Source: Schlesneria paludicola DSM 18645
GTDB taxonomy: Bacteria > Planctomycetota > Planctomycetia > Planctomycetales > Planctomycetaceae
NCBI RefSeq assembly: GCF_000255655.1
Contig: NZ_JH636434.1
Coordinates: forward strand, 1,689,066 to 1,753,065
DNA length: 64,000 nt
Direction of reading: 5' to 3'
Below are positions 8,419 through 17,327 of this stretch, piece after piece. Below the pieces are notes generated by a model. It made no database searches. It had not been told where the DNA came from and was given only the letters and a program-made list of their open reading frames with translations. The translations under genes were made by a program, and so were the position numbers. Position 1 is the first letter of the stretch. Each line of letters starts with the position of its first letter.

Positions 8419-9855
8419 ATGTTCGATATCCCGATTCTTCGCTTTGGCCAGACCTACGAATCGATGGAACGACAGCCGGTGGTCCATTTTGACACCGGCG
8501 AAACGGTCGCCCAGCTACACCAGGCCACCGGCGCGATGGTGAAGCTGGATCTGAAGAAAGCACAAAAGGCGCGCGACGCCCTGCGTGCGGTTCCGATCCC
8601 CAAGCTAATCGACATCTGCAAAGCCGCAGCGCGGATGTACCTGGAAGAAACTCTTCCTTGCGGAAACGGATCACTGTCGCCTGCTGAGTTTTGTCGACTG
8701 CAGTCCGCTACCACCGGCCTGCCAGAAAACATGTGCGCGGCAAACATGCGAAAGAATGCGTTCGTGCTAGGGCACATGGATCAGGTGCTCGACGCCCTGA
8801 CTCGCGGGCTGCCGTACGACATCCTGACGAATGGATACGGAAAAGAATCCCGCGGCGTCATGGTGTCATACCAGGCGACGACCCCTGTGTTCGGGATGGT
8901 CTTGCCGAACAATTCACCCGGTGTGCACACCCTATGGCTGCCCGCGTTGCCGATGCAGATCGGACTGTGCATTAAGCCCGGCTCGCAAGAGTTCTGGACC
9001 CCTTACCGCATTACCGAAGCGTTCTTCAAAGCCGGTTTACCCCGCGAAGCCATCTCGGTGTATCCCGGTGGACACGATGTCGGCGGCGCTGTGATGACCG
9101 ACTGCAACCGCGCAATGATTTTCGGCGGACAAGCCACCGTCGATCAACATGCGGGCAACCCCCGTATTTCGGTGCATGGTCCTGGATTCTCGAAGATCAT
9201 CCTCGGCGATGATGTCGTCGACCGCTGGGAAGACTACCTCGATTTGATGGTCGATAGCGTGTTTGCGAATAGCGGACGCAGCTGCATCAACGCCAGCGGG
9301 ATCTGGGCATCGCGTCACACCAAGGAAATTGCCGACGCCCTGGCACAGCGACTGGGTCCCGTCGTTCCATTGCCGCCCGCAGACCCCAAAGCATCGCTGG
9401 CCGCGTTCACAACACCCGGCGCCGCCGACGCCATGAACGCGCAGATCGAAGAAGGTTGCAAGGCCGACGGCGTGACCGAAGTCACGGCCAAATATCGCAA
9501 TGGTGATCGCCTGGATAAGCGGGAACGATGCGATTATCTGCGCCCGACCGTGGTGCACTGCACAGGACCTGACGTGCCTCTCGCCAACACCGAGTATATG
9601 TTTCCGTTCGTATCAGTGGTCGAATGCCCTCAAAACAAGATGCTCTCGCAAATCAAGCAGACTCTGGTCTGTACGGCACTGACTGATGACGCAAAATTCA
9701 AACAGCAATTGCTGGATGCGACACACATCGACCGCTTGAATATCGGCCCGGTCAAGACGGTTCAGTTGAACTGGCTGCAACCCCACGAAGGAAATATCGT
9801 CGACTTCCTGTTCCGCGCCCGTGCTTTCCAGAACACGCCGCCCGAAGCACACTGA
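8419..9855 (+). CDS. Aldehyde dehydrogenase/acyl-CoA reductase (LuxC-like) family protein
   Basis: 478-residue NAD(P)-dependent aldehyde dehydrogenase fold. Visible signatures are FGMVLPNNSPGVHTLW near residue 155 (dinucleotide-binding/active-site Asn region), LCIKPGSQEFW near 180, and the catalytic cysteine C289 inside NSGRSCINASG. The 'ELGGK' general-base motif of standard aldehyde dehydrogenases is not recognisable; the corresponding place reads FGGQATVDQHAG, a departure also expected for CoA- or acyl-enzyme-dependent reductases such as LuxC, which need no general base for hydrolysis. Together with the preceding LuxE-like gene it may reduce an activated carboxylate to an aldehyde. Start ATG 8419, 48 bp behind the LuxE-like stop, implying translation from one mRNA. 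Confidence 0.8.
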   Translation: MFDIPILRFGQTYESMERQPVVHFDTGETVAQLHQATGAMVKLDLKKAQKARDALRAVPIPKLIDICKAAARMYLEETLPCGNGSLSPAEFCRLQSATTGLPENMCAANMRKNAFVLGHMDQVLDALTRGLPYDILTNGYGKESRGVMVSYQATTPVFGMVLPNNSPGVHTLWLPALPMQIGLCIKPGSQEFWTPYRITEAFFKAGLPREAISVYPGGHDVGGAVMTDCNRAMIFGGQATVDQHAGNPRISVHGPGFSKIILGDDVVDRWEDYLDLMVDSVFANSGRSCINASGIWASRHTKEIADALAQRLGPVVPLPPADPKASLAAFTTPGAADAMNAQIEEGCKADGVTEVTAKYRNGDRLDKRERCDYLRPTVVHCTGPDVPLANTEYMFPFVSVVECPQNKMLSQIKQTLVCTALTDDAKFKQQLLDATHIDRLNIGPVKTVQLNWLQPHEGNIVDFLFRARAFQNTPPEAH

Positions 9856-9898
9856 TGTCGGGGTGCCGATTCTTTTCGATGGAAAGCCCGCTCAATTT

Positions 9899-10750
9899 AT
9901 GCCCCAGTCCAACGCCACGTCGCCCGATGCCGAAGTGATCGTGATCGATGCGACACGTTCGTTGGACTGGTTGGACCTTCGTGAATTGTGGCGGTATCGC
10001 GATCTGGTCTGGATCTTCGCGGTCCGCGACATCACAGTTCGCTATCGACAGACTGTCGTTGGGATCGCGTGGACGTTGCTGCAGCCCCTGGCGCTGATGT
10101 TCGCGTTGGGACTGTTCACCAAAATGATCTCGAGCGAGCCGGTGGAAGGGGCGGTCCCCACCCCGATCAGAACATTGACGGGACTGCTGCTGTATCAGCT
10201 CTTCGCAGGGATCATTACGGTCTCGACAAACTGCCTGCTCGACAATCGCCAGATGCTGACGAAGGTCTACTTTCCTCGCATGGCATTGCCTCTTGCGGCG
10301 AGCATGCGGCCACTCATCGATTTTGTGGTGGGAATCGCCCTCCTGGGGGCAATGATGATCTGGTTTGGCGTCACCCCCAGTCCACAGATCGTGCTCGCCC
10401 CAATCGTTGTCTTGATGACGATCCTGTCCGCACTTGGTTTCGGCCTGTGGCTGTCCGCACTGAATGCACACTATCGGGACTTCAGCCATATCGTGCCGTT
10501 TTCACTTCAACTGGGGCTGATCGTCAGTCCCATTGCCAGCGATTCGACACGTGTCCCGGAGGCATGGCGTTGGCTCTACTTCGCCAATCCCATGGCCGCA
10601 CTTCTTGACGCATTCCGCTGGGCGGTGCTCGGTCTGCGATTTCCAGCATGGGACGAGTTGACCATCTCATTTCTCGTCTCGTCGATGATGCTGGTAACGG
10701 GCGTCTGGTACTTCCGCCGGGTCGATCGCTTTCTCGCAGATAGCATCTAG
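9899..10750 (+). CDS. ABC-2 type polysaccharide/lipid exporter permease (Wzm-like)
   Basis: 283-residue inner-membrane permease of the ABC-2 type. Six hydrophobic segments follow a cytoplasmic amphipathic N-terminus; the conserved stretch RDITVRYRQTVVGIAWTLL (near residues 42-60) and VYFPRMALPLAAS in the cytoplasmic loop are hallmarks of O-antigen/teichoic-acid exporters, as is the closing FANPMAALLDAFRWAVLG. Such permeases need a separate ATPase (Wzt-like); none is adjacent, since the next gene is convergent SRAP. The frame is open back to 9821, overlapping the aldehyde dehydrogenase end, but the ATG at 9899 with GGAAAG upstream fits the conserved N-terminus. It is 43 bp behind the dehydrogenase gene and likely co-transcribed with it, suggesting export of the product of that group. 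Confidence 0.87.
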   Translation: MPQSNATSPDAEVIVIDATRSLDWLDLRELWRYRDLVWIFAVRDITVRYRQTVVGIAWTLLQPLALMFALGLFTKMISSEPVEGAVPTPIRTLTGLLLYQLFAGIITVSTNCLLDNRQMLTKVYFPRMALPLAASMRPLIDFVVGIALLGAMMIWFGVTPSPQIVLAPIVVLMTILSALGFGLWLSALNAHYRDFSHIVPFSLQLGLIVSPIASDSTRVPEAWRWLYFANPMAALLDAFRWAVLGLRFPAWDELTISFLVSSMMLVTGVWYFRRVDRFLADSI

Positions 10751-10771
10751 CCCGAACGCGTCGCAGGCGAC

Positions 10772-11461
10772 TCAAAACAGTGTCCGAGGTTTCGGCACTG
10801 GACGAATGCATTCAGGCGAGTCATTCTTGACGCTGTTCACGAACGTGCTGACCGGAGTCTTGTCCAACTCAATCACGGTGTTCGGGACAAACAACTCGCT
10901 AAGGACCACCGGCCGCAGCGTTTGGCCTTGCAGCCAGATGTCCCAATCCGGTTCGGAAAGCATCACAGGCATCCGATCACCGAGTTCGCTCATGAACGGA
11001 TTCGCGTCGGTCGTGATGATCGCACAGGATTCCAACCATCCACCATCCGGTCGCCGCCAGGTTTCCCAGATCCCCGCGAAAGCGAATGGTCGTCCATCGC
11101 GCCGAAAGATGTGCCAAGGCTGCTTGGTCTTCCCGGAAATGTGCTGCCATTCATAGAAGCCGCCGGCCGGAATCAAGCAACGACGCGAACAAATCGCCTC
11201 GCGAAATGCAGGCTTCTCGGTGATCGTATCACTACGTGCCAGCGTCATGATCGATCCGCTCGCCGCATCGCGTGCCCAACTTGGAACCAGCCCCCATTGC
11301 AACGGATCCATTTGCCGAACTCCACCGGGCTTCAGTCGCACGACCAGAATCGACTGCATCGGCCCGAGGTTATAACGCGGCGACCATTCGGGCTCACGAA
11401 ACAGACTGAAGAACTCAGCCAATTCGGTGGGCGACAATTTCAGATTGATCCGTCCGCACAC
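10772..11461 (-). CDS. SRAP (YedK/HMCES) family DNA abasic-site binding protein, altered active site
   Basis: 229 residues. SRAP proteins form a thiazolidine crosslink between their N-terminal Cys2 and abasic sites in single-stranded DNA. The upstream ATG (11467) would encode M-P-V-C-G-R; taking the GTG at 11461 as start gives M-C-G-R and puts the essential cysteine at position 2, so this start is chosen. WGLVPSWARD, KPAFREAI, GGFYEWQ (Glu104, equivalent to YedK E105) and DRMPVML are all recognisable. Two catalytic residues differ: the Asn of the usual 'NARSET' motif is Leu74 (TLARSDT) and the His of 'IHxRMP' is Gly161 (ELGDRMP). I checked both codons (CTG and GGT). The gene is divergent from dprA, 90 bp apart, and convergent with the permease gene. 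It may still bind single-stranded DNA or crosslink with altered reversal kinetics. Confidence 0.85.
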   Translation of the reverse strand: MCGRINLKLSPTELAEFFSLFREPEWSPRYNLGPMQSILVVRLKPGGVRQMDPLQWGLVPSWARDAASGSIMTLARSDTITEKPAFREAICSRRCLIPAGGFYEWQHISGKTKQPWHIFRRDGRPFAFAGIWETWRRPDGGWLESCAIITTDANPFMSELGDRMPVMLSEPDWDIWLQGQTLRPVVLSELFVPNTVIELDKTPVSTFVNSVKNDSPECIRPVPKPRTLF

Positions 11462-11551
11462 CGGCATCGTACTCCATGCAGAAACGTTAGAATTCTTGTT
11501 ACTATTTTGCCCCAGATCGATGCGCCTCGTCCATCCTTCAGTGCGAAGAAT

Positions 11552-12700
11552 ATGCCCAAAGAACTGTTTCCTGACGACGTTGTCCCAGTCGTTCGTGATG
11601 CTGGCAGCGTACTTGACGTGTTGCGACTGAACCTGGTTCCGGGTCTTGGCCCACGAACGTATCAACTGCTGCTCGAACGATTCGGTTCGCCTTCAGCGAT
11701 CCTGGCCGCATCGGTTTCACAACTTCAGGAAGTCCAGAACGTCGGCCCCAAGCTCGCCATGTCGCTGATCACACATGGAACCGAACAGGCGGCACGCCAT
11801 GAGTTGGACAAGACGCGCGCGGCCGGTACCAATTTGATCGTCCGAGGAACACCCGAATATCCCGGGGCACTTGATCGCATTCCTGATCCGCCAACAGTGC
11901 TTTACTGCAAAGGAACACTGATTGAAACAGATGCGTTAGCGGTCGGTGTGGTCGGATCGCGGCACTGCACGGCCTATGGACGGCAGCAGGCATTCCGACT
12001 GGCTCAAGCGCTGGCACGTGCTGGCATCACGGTCGTGAGTGGACTGGCACGTGGAATCGATGCCGAGGCTCACAAAGGCGCGCTCGATGCCGGCGGCAGG
12101 ACCATTGCCGTTTGTGCCACGGGCTTGAATACGGTCTATCCGCCCGAACATGTCGAACTCGCTGACTCAATCGCCAAGCAGGGTTGCCTGTTGACCGAAT
12201 CGCCCATGGATCAAGCCCCCAAGTCGGGCCTGTTTCCTCAACGAAATCGAATCATCTCTGGGATCTCGTTGGGGGTTGTCCTCATTGAGGCCGGCCGCAG
12301 CAGCGGTGCCTTGCACACGGCCCGACATGCCATGGAACAGAACCGCGATGTCTTCGCGATGCCTGGACGCGTCGACTCCGAGGCCAGTCTTGGGTGCCTG
12401 GATCTCATTCGCGATGGTGCGACCCTGATCCGCGGCGTGGACGACGTCCTGAGCGCACTTGGACCACTCGTCAAACCCATACAGCGAACGCCGACCGAAA
12501 CAGTCCGTCAACCGGCTGAACTGACACTCTCCGACCAGGAACGAACGATTCTGAACCTCGTGTCGGCCGAGCCCACCGCCGTAGACGAAGTGATTCGCAC
12601 CGCCAACATCGAAACATCACGTGTACTCTCGACGCTGACCGTGCTCGAAATGAAACGTCTGGTCAGACGACTCGCGGGTGGGTTCATCGTGCGCTATTGA
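11552..12700 (+). CDS. dprA: DNA-processing protein DprA
   Basis: 382 residues. DprA binds incoming single-stranded DNA and loads RecA during natural transformation. Domain order is complete: an N-terminal helix-hairpin-helix region (about residues 20-70, LNLVPGLGPRTYQLLLERF), the Rossmann-like DprA core (about 130-305) with GVVGSRHCTAYGRQ, SGLARGIDAEAHKGAL and PQRNRIISGIS, and a C-terminal winged helix (about 325-382) ending GGFIVRY. The reading frame is open far upstream to 10922, opposite SRAP, but conserved sequence begins at the ATG at 11552. The neighbour on the other strand is the SRAP gene; both proteins act on single-stranded DNA. No other competence gene is in the window. Confidence 0.95.
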   Translation: MPKELFPDDVVPVVRDAGSVLDVLRLNLVPGLGPRTYQLLLERFGSPSAILAASVSQLQEVQNVGPKLAMSLITHGTEQAARHELDKTRAAGTNLIVRGTPEYPGALDRIPDPPTVLYCKGTLIETDALAVGVVGSRHCTAYGRQQAFRLAQALARAGITVVSGLARGIDAEAHKGALDAGGRTIAVCATGLNTVYPPEHVELADSIAKQGCLLTESPMDQAPKSGLFPQRNRIISGISLGVVLIEAGRSSGALHTARHAMEQNRDVFAMPGRVDSEASLGCLDLIRDGATLIRGVDDVLSALGPLVKPIQRTPTETVRQPAELTLSDQERTILNLVSAEPTAVDEVIRTANIETSRVLSTLTVLEMKRLVRRLAGGFIVRY

Positions 12701-12943
12701 GGGACAACAACCGAAAAAACGGCAACGTAAGTCGCCTTCAATGGCGTGACCTCAAGCCCAATTGGAGATGGAATGCCCAACAGTGACGTCTCAAAGCGGT
12801 CTTAAGATTCATGCCATTTACGCGGCAAGTTCGTGAATTCTAGTTGAAACGCCAGTTCGGCGGCCTTTTTGTGGCGCGAGATGACGTTCGTCGCAGGGGC
12901 CGGTATTCTCTTGGTGCTCGGCCTCTTTCACGAAGGACTGTTG

Positions 12944-14335
12944 ATGACCAACGAACACCGTCACGAATCTTCCCCCAAAGGACTGCCACTCCACACCAAG
13001 ATTCTGATCGGACTGATCGTTGGGATCTTGGCTGGGCTCATTGCGCATTCACTGGGGAGCTCTGAGAAAGGAGGAACGAGCGACGGCAACTCCAATGGAT
13101 TGGCCGATTGGCTCGACAATCTGATCTATTGGGTCGAGCCCGTCGGAAAGATCTTTCTGCGAATGATGTTCATGGTCGTCGTACCGATGGTGTTTTCCGC
13201 ACTCGCGCTGGCGGTCGCGGATATCGGCGACGTGCGAAAACTCGGTCGCATGGGCCTGAGGACGCTGGGTTTCACGGCCATACTTTCCAGTTCCGCAGTG
13301 CTGATCGGCGTTGGACTCGTTGATCTCTTCAAGCCCGGAAAATATCTCGGCGAAACGCAAAGGCAACAACTGCTCGAGCAATACTCCACCGGCGCCGCCG
13401 ACAAGATCAGCAAAGCGAAGGATGCAAAACCACTCCGCGACACACTGGTGGACCTGCTGCCTGAAAATCCGTTGCAAGAGATGGTAGGAGCGGTCGACGG
13501 CAGCTCCAAAGGCAACGGCATGTTGGCCGTCATGGTGTTCGCATTGATCTGCGGGATTGCGATCACCGCCAAGCCTGATGGAACGAAATCGTTCGTTGGC
13601 TGGCTAGAAGGCTTATATGAAATCTCAATGGCCGTCATCGGATTCGCGATGAAACTGGCACCATACGGAGCGGGCTGCCTGGTCTTCGCTCTGGCGGCCC
13701 AACTTGGGTTCGACATCCTGAAAACGCTGATGCTGTTTGTCATCACCGCCCTGACCGGCCTTGGCCTTCAGCTATTCGTCGTTTATTCGATCGTCCTGGT
13801 GGTCTTCGCGCGGATGTCACCTTGGAAATTCTTCTCGAATGCCTCTGAGGCGATTTTAGTCGCATTTGGGACTTCATCGTCCAGTGCGACGTTACCGACC
13901 GCAATGAAGGTTGCCAATGAAGAATTGAAGTTGCCGCAACGCGTGTCCAATTTCGTGTTGACCGTGGGGGCAACCGGAAATCAGAACGGAACCGCGCTTT
14001 ATGAAGGAGTTGTCGTCCTCTTTCTCGCTCAGGTGATGGGAGTGGATCTGACCGCCAGTCAGCAGTTTACCGTCGTCTTGATGGCTGTGTTGGCCGGTGT
14101 GGGTACTGCCGGGGTGCCCGGCGGTTCACTTCCGTTAATCGTGGTCGTCATGCAATCGGTGGGAGTACCTGGAGCCGCGATTGGAATCATTCTGGGTGTC
14201 GACCGGATCCTGGACATGTGTCGTACAGTCGTTAACGTCACGGGTGATCTGGTCATTGCCGCATGCGTCGCACGCGCTGAACCGGCTGACATGCTGATCG
14301 CCGACGCCGGGCCCTCGGTCGACGTCTCGAAGTAG
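12944..14335 (+). CDS. Dicarboxylate/amino acid:cation symporter (DAACS family)
   Basis: 463-residue GltP/DctA-type transporter importing dicarboxylates, glutamate/aspartate or related amino acids with Na+ or H+. Eight hydrophobic segments and two re-entrant hairpins are suggested; diagnostic motifs are the serine-rich FGTSSSSATLPTAMK, the cation/substrate motif GNQNGTALYEG (NMDGT-type, here N-Q-N-G-T), and GTAGVPGGSLPLI with GVDRILDMCRTVVNVTGD near the C-terminus. A charged insert of about 60 residues (KPGKYLGETQRQ through PENPLQE) sits in an extracytoplasmic loop. The frame opens at 12869 but the ATG at 12944 has GAAGGA at good spacing and yields the usual N-terminus before HTKILIGLIVG. Monocistronic, with pdxH 64 bp downstream. 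Confidence 0.93.
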   Translation: MTNEHRHESSPKGLPLHTKILIGLIVGILAGLIAHSLGSSEKGGTSDGNSNGLADWLDNLIYWVEPVGKIFLRMMFMVVVPMVFSALALAVADIGDVRKLGRMGLRTLGFTAILSSSAVLIGVGLVDLFKPGKYLGETQRQQLLEQYSTGAADKISKAKDAKPLRDTLVDLLPENPLQEMVGAVDGSSKGNGMLAVMVFALICGIAITAKPDGTKSFVGWLEGLYEISMAVIGFAMKLAPYGAGCLVFALAAQLGFDILKTLMLFVITALTGLGLQLFVVYSIVLVVFARMSPWKFFSNASEAILVAFGTSSSSATLPTAMKVANEELKLPQRVSNFVLTVGATGNQNGTALYEGVVVLFLAQVMGVDLTASQQFTVVLMAVLAGVGTAGVPGGSLPLIVVVMQSVGVPGAAIGIILGVDRILDMCRTVVNVTGDLVIAACVARAEPADMLIADAGPSVDVSK

Positions 14336-14399
14336 CAATGGTAACGCTTGACAATCGACGTTTCAGACTTTCAATCCTTGCACGCCGGTGGCCTCCATC

Positions 14400-15038
14400 A
14401 TGCCTGAAGACTTTGTCCACGCCGAATTCACCTTGGGAACTCTCGATCTGGCCGACCTGGCGGCCGACCCAATCGAACAGTTTTCCAAGTGGTACCAGGA
14501 CGTTCAAAAGGCCGGGATTACGGAATACCCGGCAATGACCCTGGCGACATGCTCCGCGGCGGGCCGACCCGCAGCACGAATTGTCTACCTTCGTGGATTC
14601 GACGCACGCGGATTCGCGTTCTACACAAATTATGACAGCCGTAAAGGGGAGGAAATTGGCCAGAACCCCTGGGCGTCGTTGTGCTTCTACTGGAAAGAGT
14701 TGGAACGACAGATTCGGATTGAAGGTCGCGTCGAGAAGGTATCCGAGCAGGAATCCGACGACTACTTCGCGGGACGCCCATTGAACAACCAATTGGGGGC
14801 CTGGGCCTCGTCGCAGAGCGGAACATTGGAATCACCTGCCGCATTGAATGCGCGCGTCGAAGAATTTCGACAACGATTCGCAGGCCAACCCATTCCCCGC
14901 CCCCCTCACTGGGGTGGCTATCGCGTCGTCCCTGACAGAATCGAATTCTGGCAGGGGCGCCCCAGTCGATTGCACGATCGATTTGCCTACGTCCAGTCGG
15001 CGAATGGAGACTGGGCGGTGAGTCGCCTGTTTCCCTGA
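14400..15038 (+). CDS. pdxH: Pyridoxamine/pyridoxine 5'-phosphate oxidase
   Basis: 212 residues, the normal size for PdxH, which uses FMN and O2 to make pyridoxal 5'-phosphate. Conserved blocks: RIVYLRGFDARGFAFYTN with SRKGEEI (FMN phosphate binding), RPLNNQLGAWASSQS near residue 125, and the C-terminal WGGYRVVPDRIEFWQGR followed by RLHDRFAY with the substrate-phosphate Arg/His residues. The start may be ATG 14400 or an in-frame GTG at 14388; neither has a strong ribosome binding site. The product serves PLP enzymes such as SufS encoded elsewhere in the window. It stands alone between the symporter gene and a convergent Uma2 remnant. Confidence 0.95.
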   Translation: MPEDFVHAEFTLGTLDLADLAADPIEQFSKWYQDVQKAGITEYPAMTLATCSAAGRPAARIVYLRGFDARGFAFYTNYDSRKGEEIGQNPWASLCFYWKELERQIRIEGRVEKVSEQESDDYFAGRPLNNQLGAWASSQSGTLESPAALNARVEEFRQRFAGQPIPRPPHWGGYRVVPDRIEFWQGRPSRLHDRFAYVQSANGDWAVSRLFP

Positions 15039-15056
15039 TTCCACGACCGAAATTTG

Positions 15057-15670
15057 CTATTCGATCTTCGCCAACAAGTGACGAATCGACATCGCAAAGC
15101 CCGGCAAGATCTGCCCACCGTCAACCGTCAACCGTATCATCGAATTCAACAGTGTTGCCGTGTGAACGTCGGAGTAGACCTTGATCGTTTTTTTACGAGG
15201 GCCAACGATCCAGACCAGCAACACACCCGCGCCGAAATATTCCGTCAGCTTGCGATCGATTTCCTTCTTCGAATTGCTTTTACTCAGGATCTCGATGATC
15301 AGATCTGGGACCCAAGTCGCCACGCTTTTCTTACGCGCGTCACCCTGATGGAGCCGATCGAACGAAACGAAGGCAACATCGGGCATTCGAATCAACCCGG
15401 CTTCAGTTCATGGGGTGCATCGGCTCCGAAGACCCGCCCCAGATTTCGCGTTTCAAGATCCGACCAGAGACAATGAATCAACCATCCACCGAGAACAGAT
15501 CCAATTTGTCCCCCGGGCTTCTCCACGAGCGTGCCATCCACCAGTTCACAGCGAATCTCATTGTTCGCTAAGACTCGCAATAAGTCCTTCTTCTTCGCTC
15601 GTCCAGGAGGTGGATCAAGTCGCACGCGCTCGGGCGGAATGTCACCCAAGTTCGCGAGAAGCTATCCCAT
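15057..15670 (-). pseudogene. Uma2-family (DUF820) PD-(D/E)XK protein, frameshifted
   Basis: Two adjacent minus-strand frames together make one Uma2-family protein of about 200 residues. The upstream frame (from 15649) has the typical beginning GDIPPERVRLDPPPGRA and CELVDGTLVEK and stops at 15392 right after ELKPG. The downstream frame carries on without a break in homology as LIRMPDVAFVSFDRL, then VPDLIIEILSKSN and KLTEYFGAGVLLVW, which hold the family's Asp, Glu and Lys nuclease-fold residues. A single-base loss in the CCGGGTTG stretch near 15393-15396 explains the split. At the front, an ATG (15670) is followed two codons later by TAG in the same frame as the body, so the start may be lost too. 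Either an inactivated gene or one sequencing error at the frameshift; Uma2 genes are numerous and turnover-prone in planctomycetes. Confidence 0.75.
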
Positions 15671-15817
15671 GTTCTCCGGCGGACAGCTCGTCCCATTCGA
15701 ACTGATACCGAACACCGTTGACATCATCCCGCCCCTAGGTCCTGTGGGAGAGAGCGACAAACGCGGATAGACGAGACAATTGGCAATTGATCGTTTCGCG
15801 TGCAGCAATGTACGGTG

Positions 15818-17149
15818 TCAAGTATACCGCACTTCACGATGCTGCTCTTCAAAGTATTCTGGCAGCAGCGTGTCGGCCTGCAGCAGGCCTTTTCGCGTCA
15901 GGGCAATTTCATCGCCGTTGACGGTCAAGTATCCCTTGGCCGCTTGCGCCGCCAATGGCTTCGAGAACTCGTCAAGAATGTTCACACCAAACTTTTGGCG
16001 AAACGGCTCTGCCGAAATATGACCTTCCTTCATCTGCAGAATCATCTCACGAATCAACCGTTGATGGGCCGTCGGCCGCAATGCGCGATTGATCGGCAGT
16101 TCGCCGGACTCGACCGTCTTCAAATAGTCTTCGAGCTGGTCGAGATTCTGATAATGCACGCCTTGGAAGTGCCCGAATGACGAGACCCCCGCCGCGAGAA
16201 GGTCGCAACCACGCCAGACGTTGTCCCGATAGACAAAGTGATCTGTTTTCGGATTCTTAACGAGTTCATTTCCGCTCGAAACGTGATAGCCGTCGGCCAT
16301 AAAGGCATTCATCGCTTCGTCGACCCAGCGGCGTTTTGTCGCCCAATTGGCCACCGGCGAAGCGGTTCCGTGTTCTTTCATGTCCTTCGAGATCAGCGTG
16401 TTGAACGGCAATTCCATCTGATAGATCGTCAGATTGTCGGGCTTCATCGCCCGCGCACGCTCGATGCAGTCGGCCCAGTTTTCGTCCGTCTCACCAACCA
16501 TTCCGGCGATGAGGTCGATGTTGATCTGGGGAAATCCAACCTGTTGCAGCCAGTCATACGCACGCATGATCTCGGGCGACAAATGGGCCCTGCCATTTTC
16601 TTCCAGGATCTTGTCGTTGAAGTTTTCCACCCCCAACGAGACACGCGTGATTCCAATGTCCTTCAGCGTCTGGACTTTTTCCAGACTAAGCGTCCCCGGC
16701 TCACACTCAAACGTGACTTCTTCCGCATGATCCCAAGAGACCGATCGACTCAGTTCGTCTCGTAAGAACCGCAATTGACGCGAGCTCAGGTATGACGGCG
16801 TCCCTCCACCAAAGTAGACGAACTTCAGTTCACGTCCCGGAACGGCGGGTTGCTGTCCCAGAAGCTCGACCTCTTTCGCTAATGCCTCGACATAGCGAGT
16901 GATGGCGTTGGCGTTCTGATTGGTGTAAACGCGGAAGTAGCAGAACTTGCAGCGTTTGCGGCAGAACGGGATATGCAGATAGAGCCCCAAGGGGACTTTT
17001 CGATCGGGTTCGGATGCGAACGCATTCCGAATCTCGGTCACGTCGTTGCGATTCCAGAGCGAGAACGGAGGATAGTTCGAAATAAAGTAGCTGCCGACTT
17101 CCGTCGATGCAGGAGCAATTTCAATCGGCGCCAGGATTTCAGCACTCAT
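15818..17149 (-). CDS. Coproporphyrinogen III oxidase-like radical SAM protein (HemN/HemW family)
   Basis: 443 residues. The radical SAM cluster motif is C63-x3-C67-x2-C70 inside [17 protein letters not shown], followed by [11 protein letters not shown], the glycine-rich SAM motif, [15 protein letters not shown] and the HemN C-terminal domain (about 330-420, [14 protein letters not shown]). Authentic HemN has a further cysteine after the CxxC (CxxxCxxCxC); here it is Phe, as in the heme chaperone HemW and relatives, so heme-chaperone or another heme-related role is at least as likely as coproporphyrinogen decarboxylation. The ATG at 17149 is preceded by GGAAGGGG. It is transcribed alone, with a 178-bp gap to the glycosyltransferase gene upstream. 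Confidence 0.85.
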   Translation of the reverse strand: MSAEILAPIEIAPASTEVGSYFISNYPPFSLWNRNDVTEIRNAFASEPDRKVPLGLYLHIPFCRKRCKFCYFRVYTNQNANAITRYVEALAKEVELLGQQPAVPGRELKFVYFGGGTPSYLSSRQLRFLRDELSRSVSWDHAEEVTFECEPGTLSLEKVQTLKDIGITRVSLGVENFNDKILEENGRAHLSPEIMRAYDWLQQVGFPQINIDLIAGMVGETDENWADCIERARAMKPDNLTIYQMELPFNTLISKDMKEHGTASPVANWATKRRWVDEAMNAFMADGYHVSSGNELVKNPKTDHFVYRDNVWRGCDLLAAGVSSFGHFQGVHYQNLDQLEDYLKTVESGELPINRALRPTAHQRLIREMILQMKEGHISAEPFRQKFGVNILDEFSKPLAAQAAKGYLTVNGDEIALTRKGLLQADTLLPEYFEEQHREVRYT

Positions 17150-17327
17150 CAGGGTTTTTCCCCTTCCAGAAATTCGTCCAGGTCATTCGCTCTATTGGAA
17201 CACCGTCCCACGAGGCTGTGCAAGCAATGCGTTGACGTCATTCGTTCAAACAAATGAATTGTTGGCGAAATGCATGGCTTCGGCAACCAGATGTTTCGCG
17301 ATCCCGAAGATTCCAGCAGAAATCCCA

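Noticed and set aside
11462-11665. N-terminal extension of the SRAP gene, including the ATG at 11467
   Set aside because: It would bury the essential Cys at position 4 or later and overlaps the dprA start; the GTG at 11461 gives Cys2.
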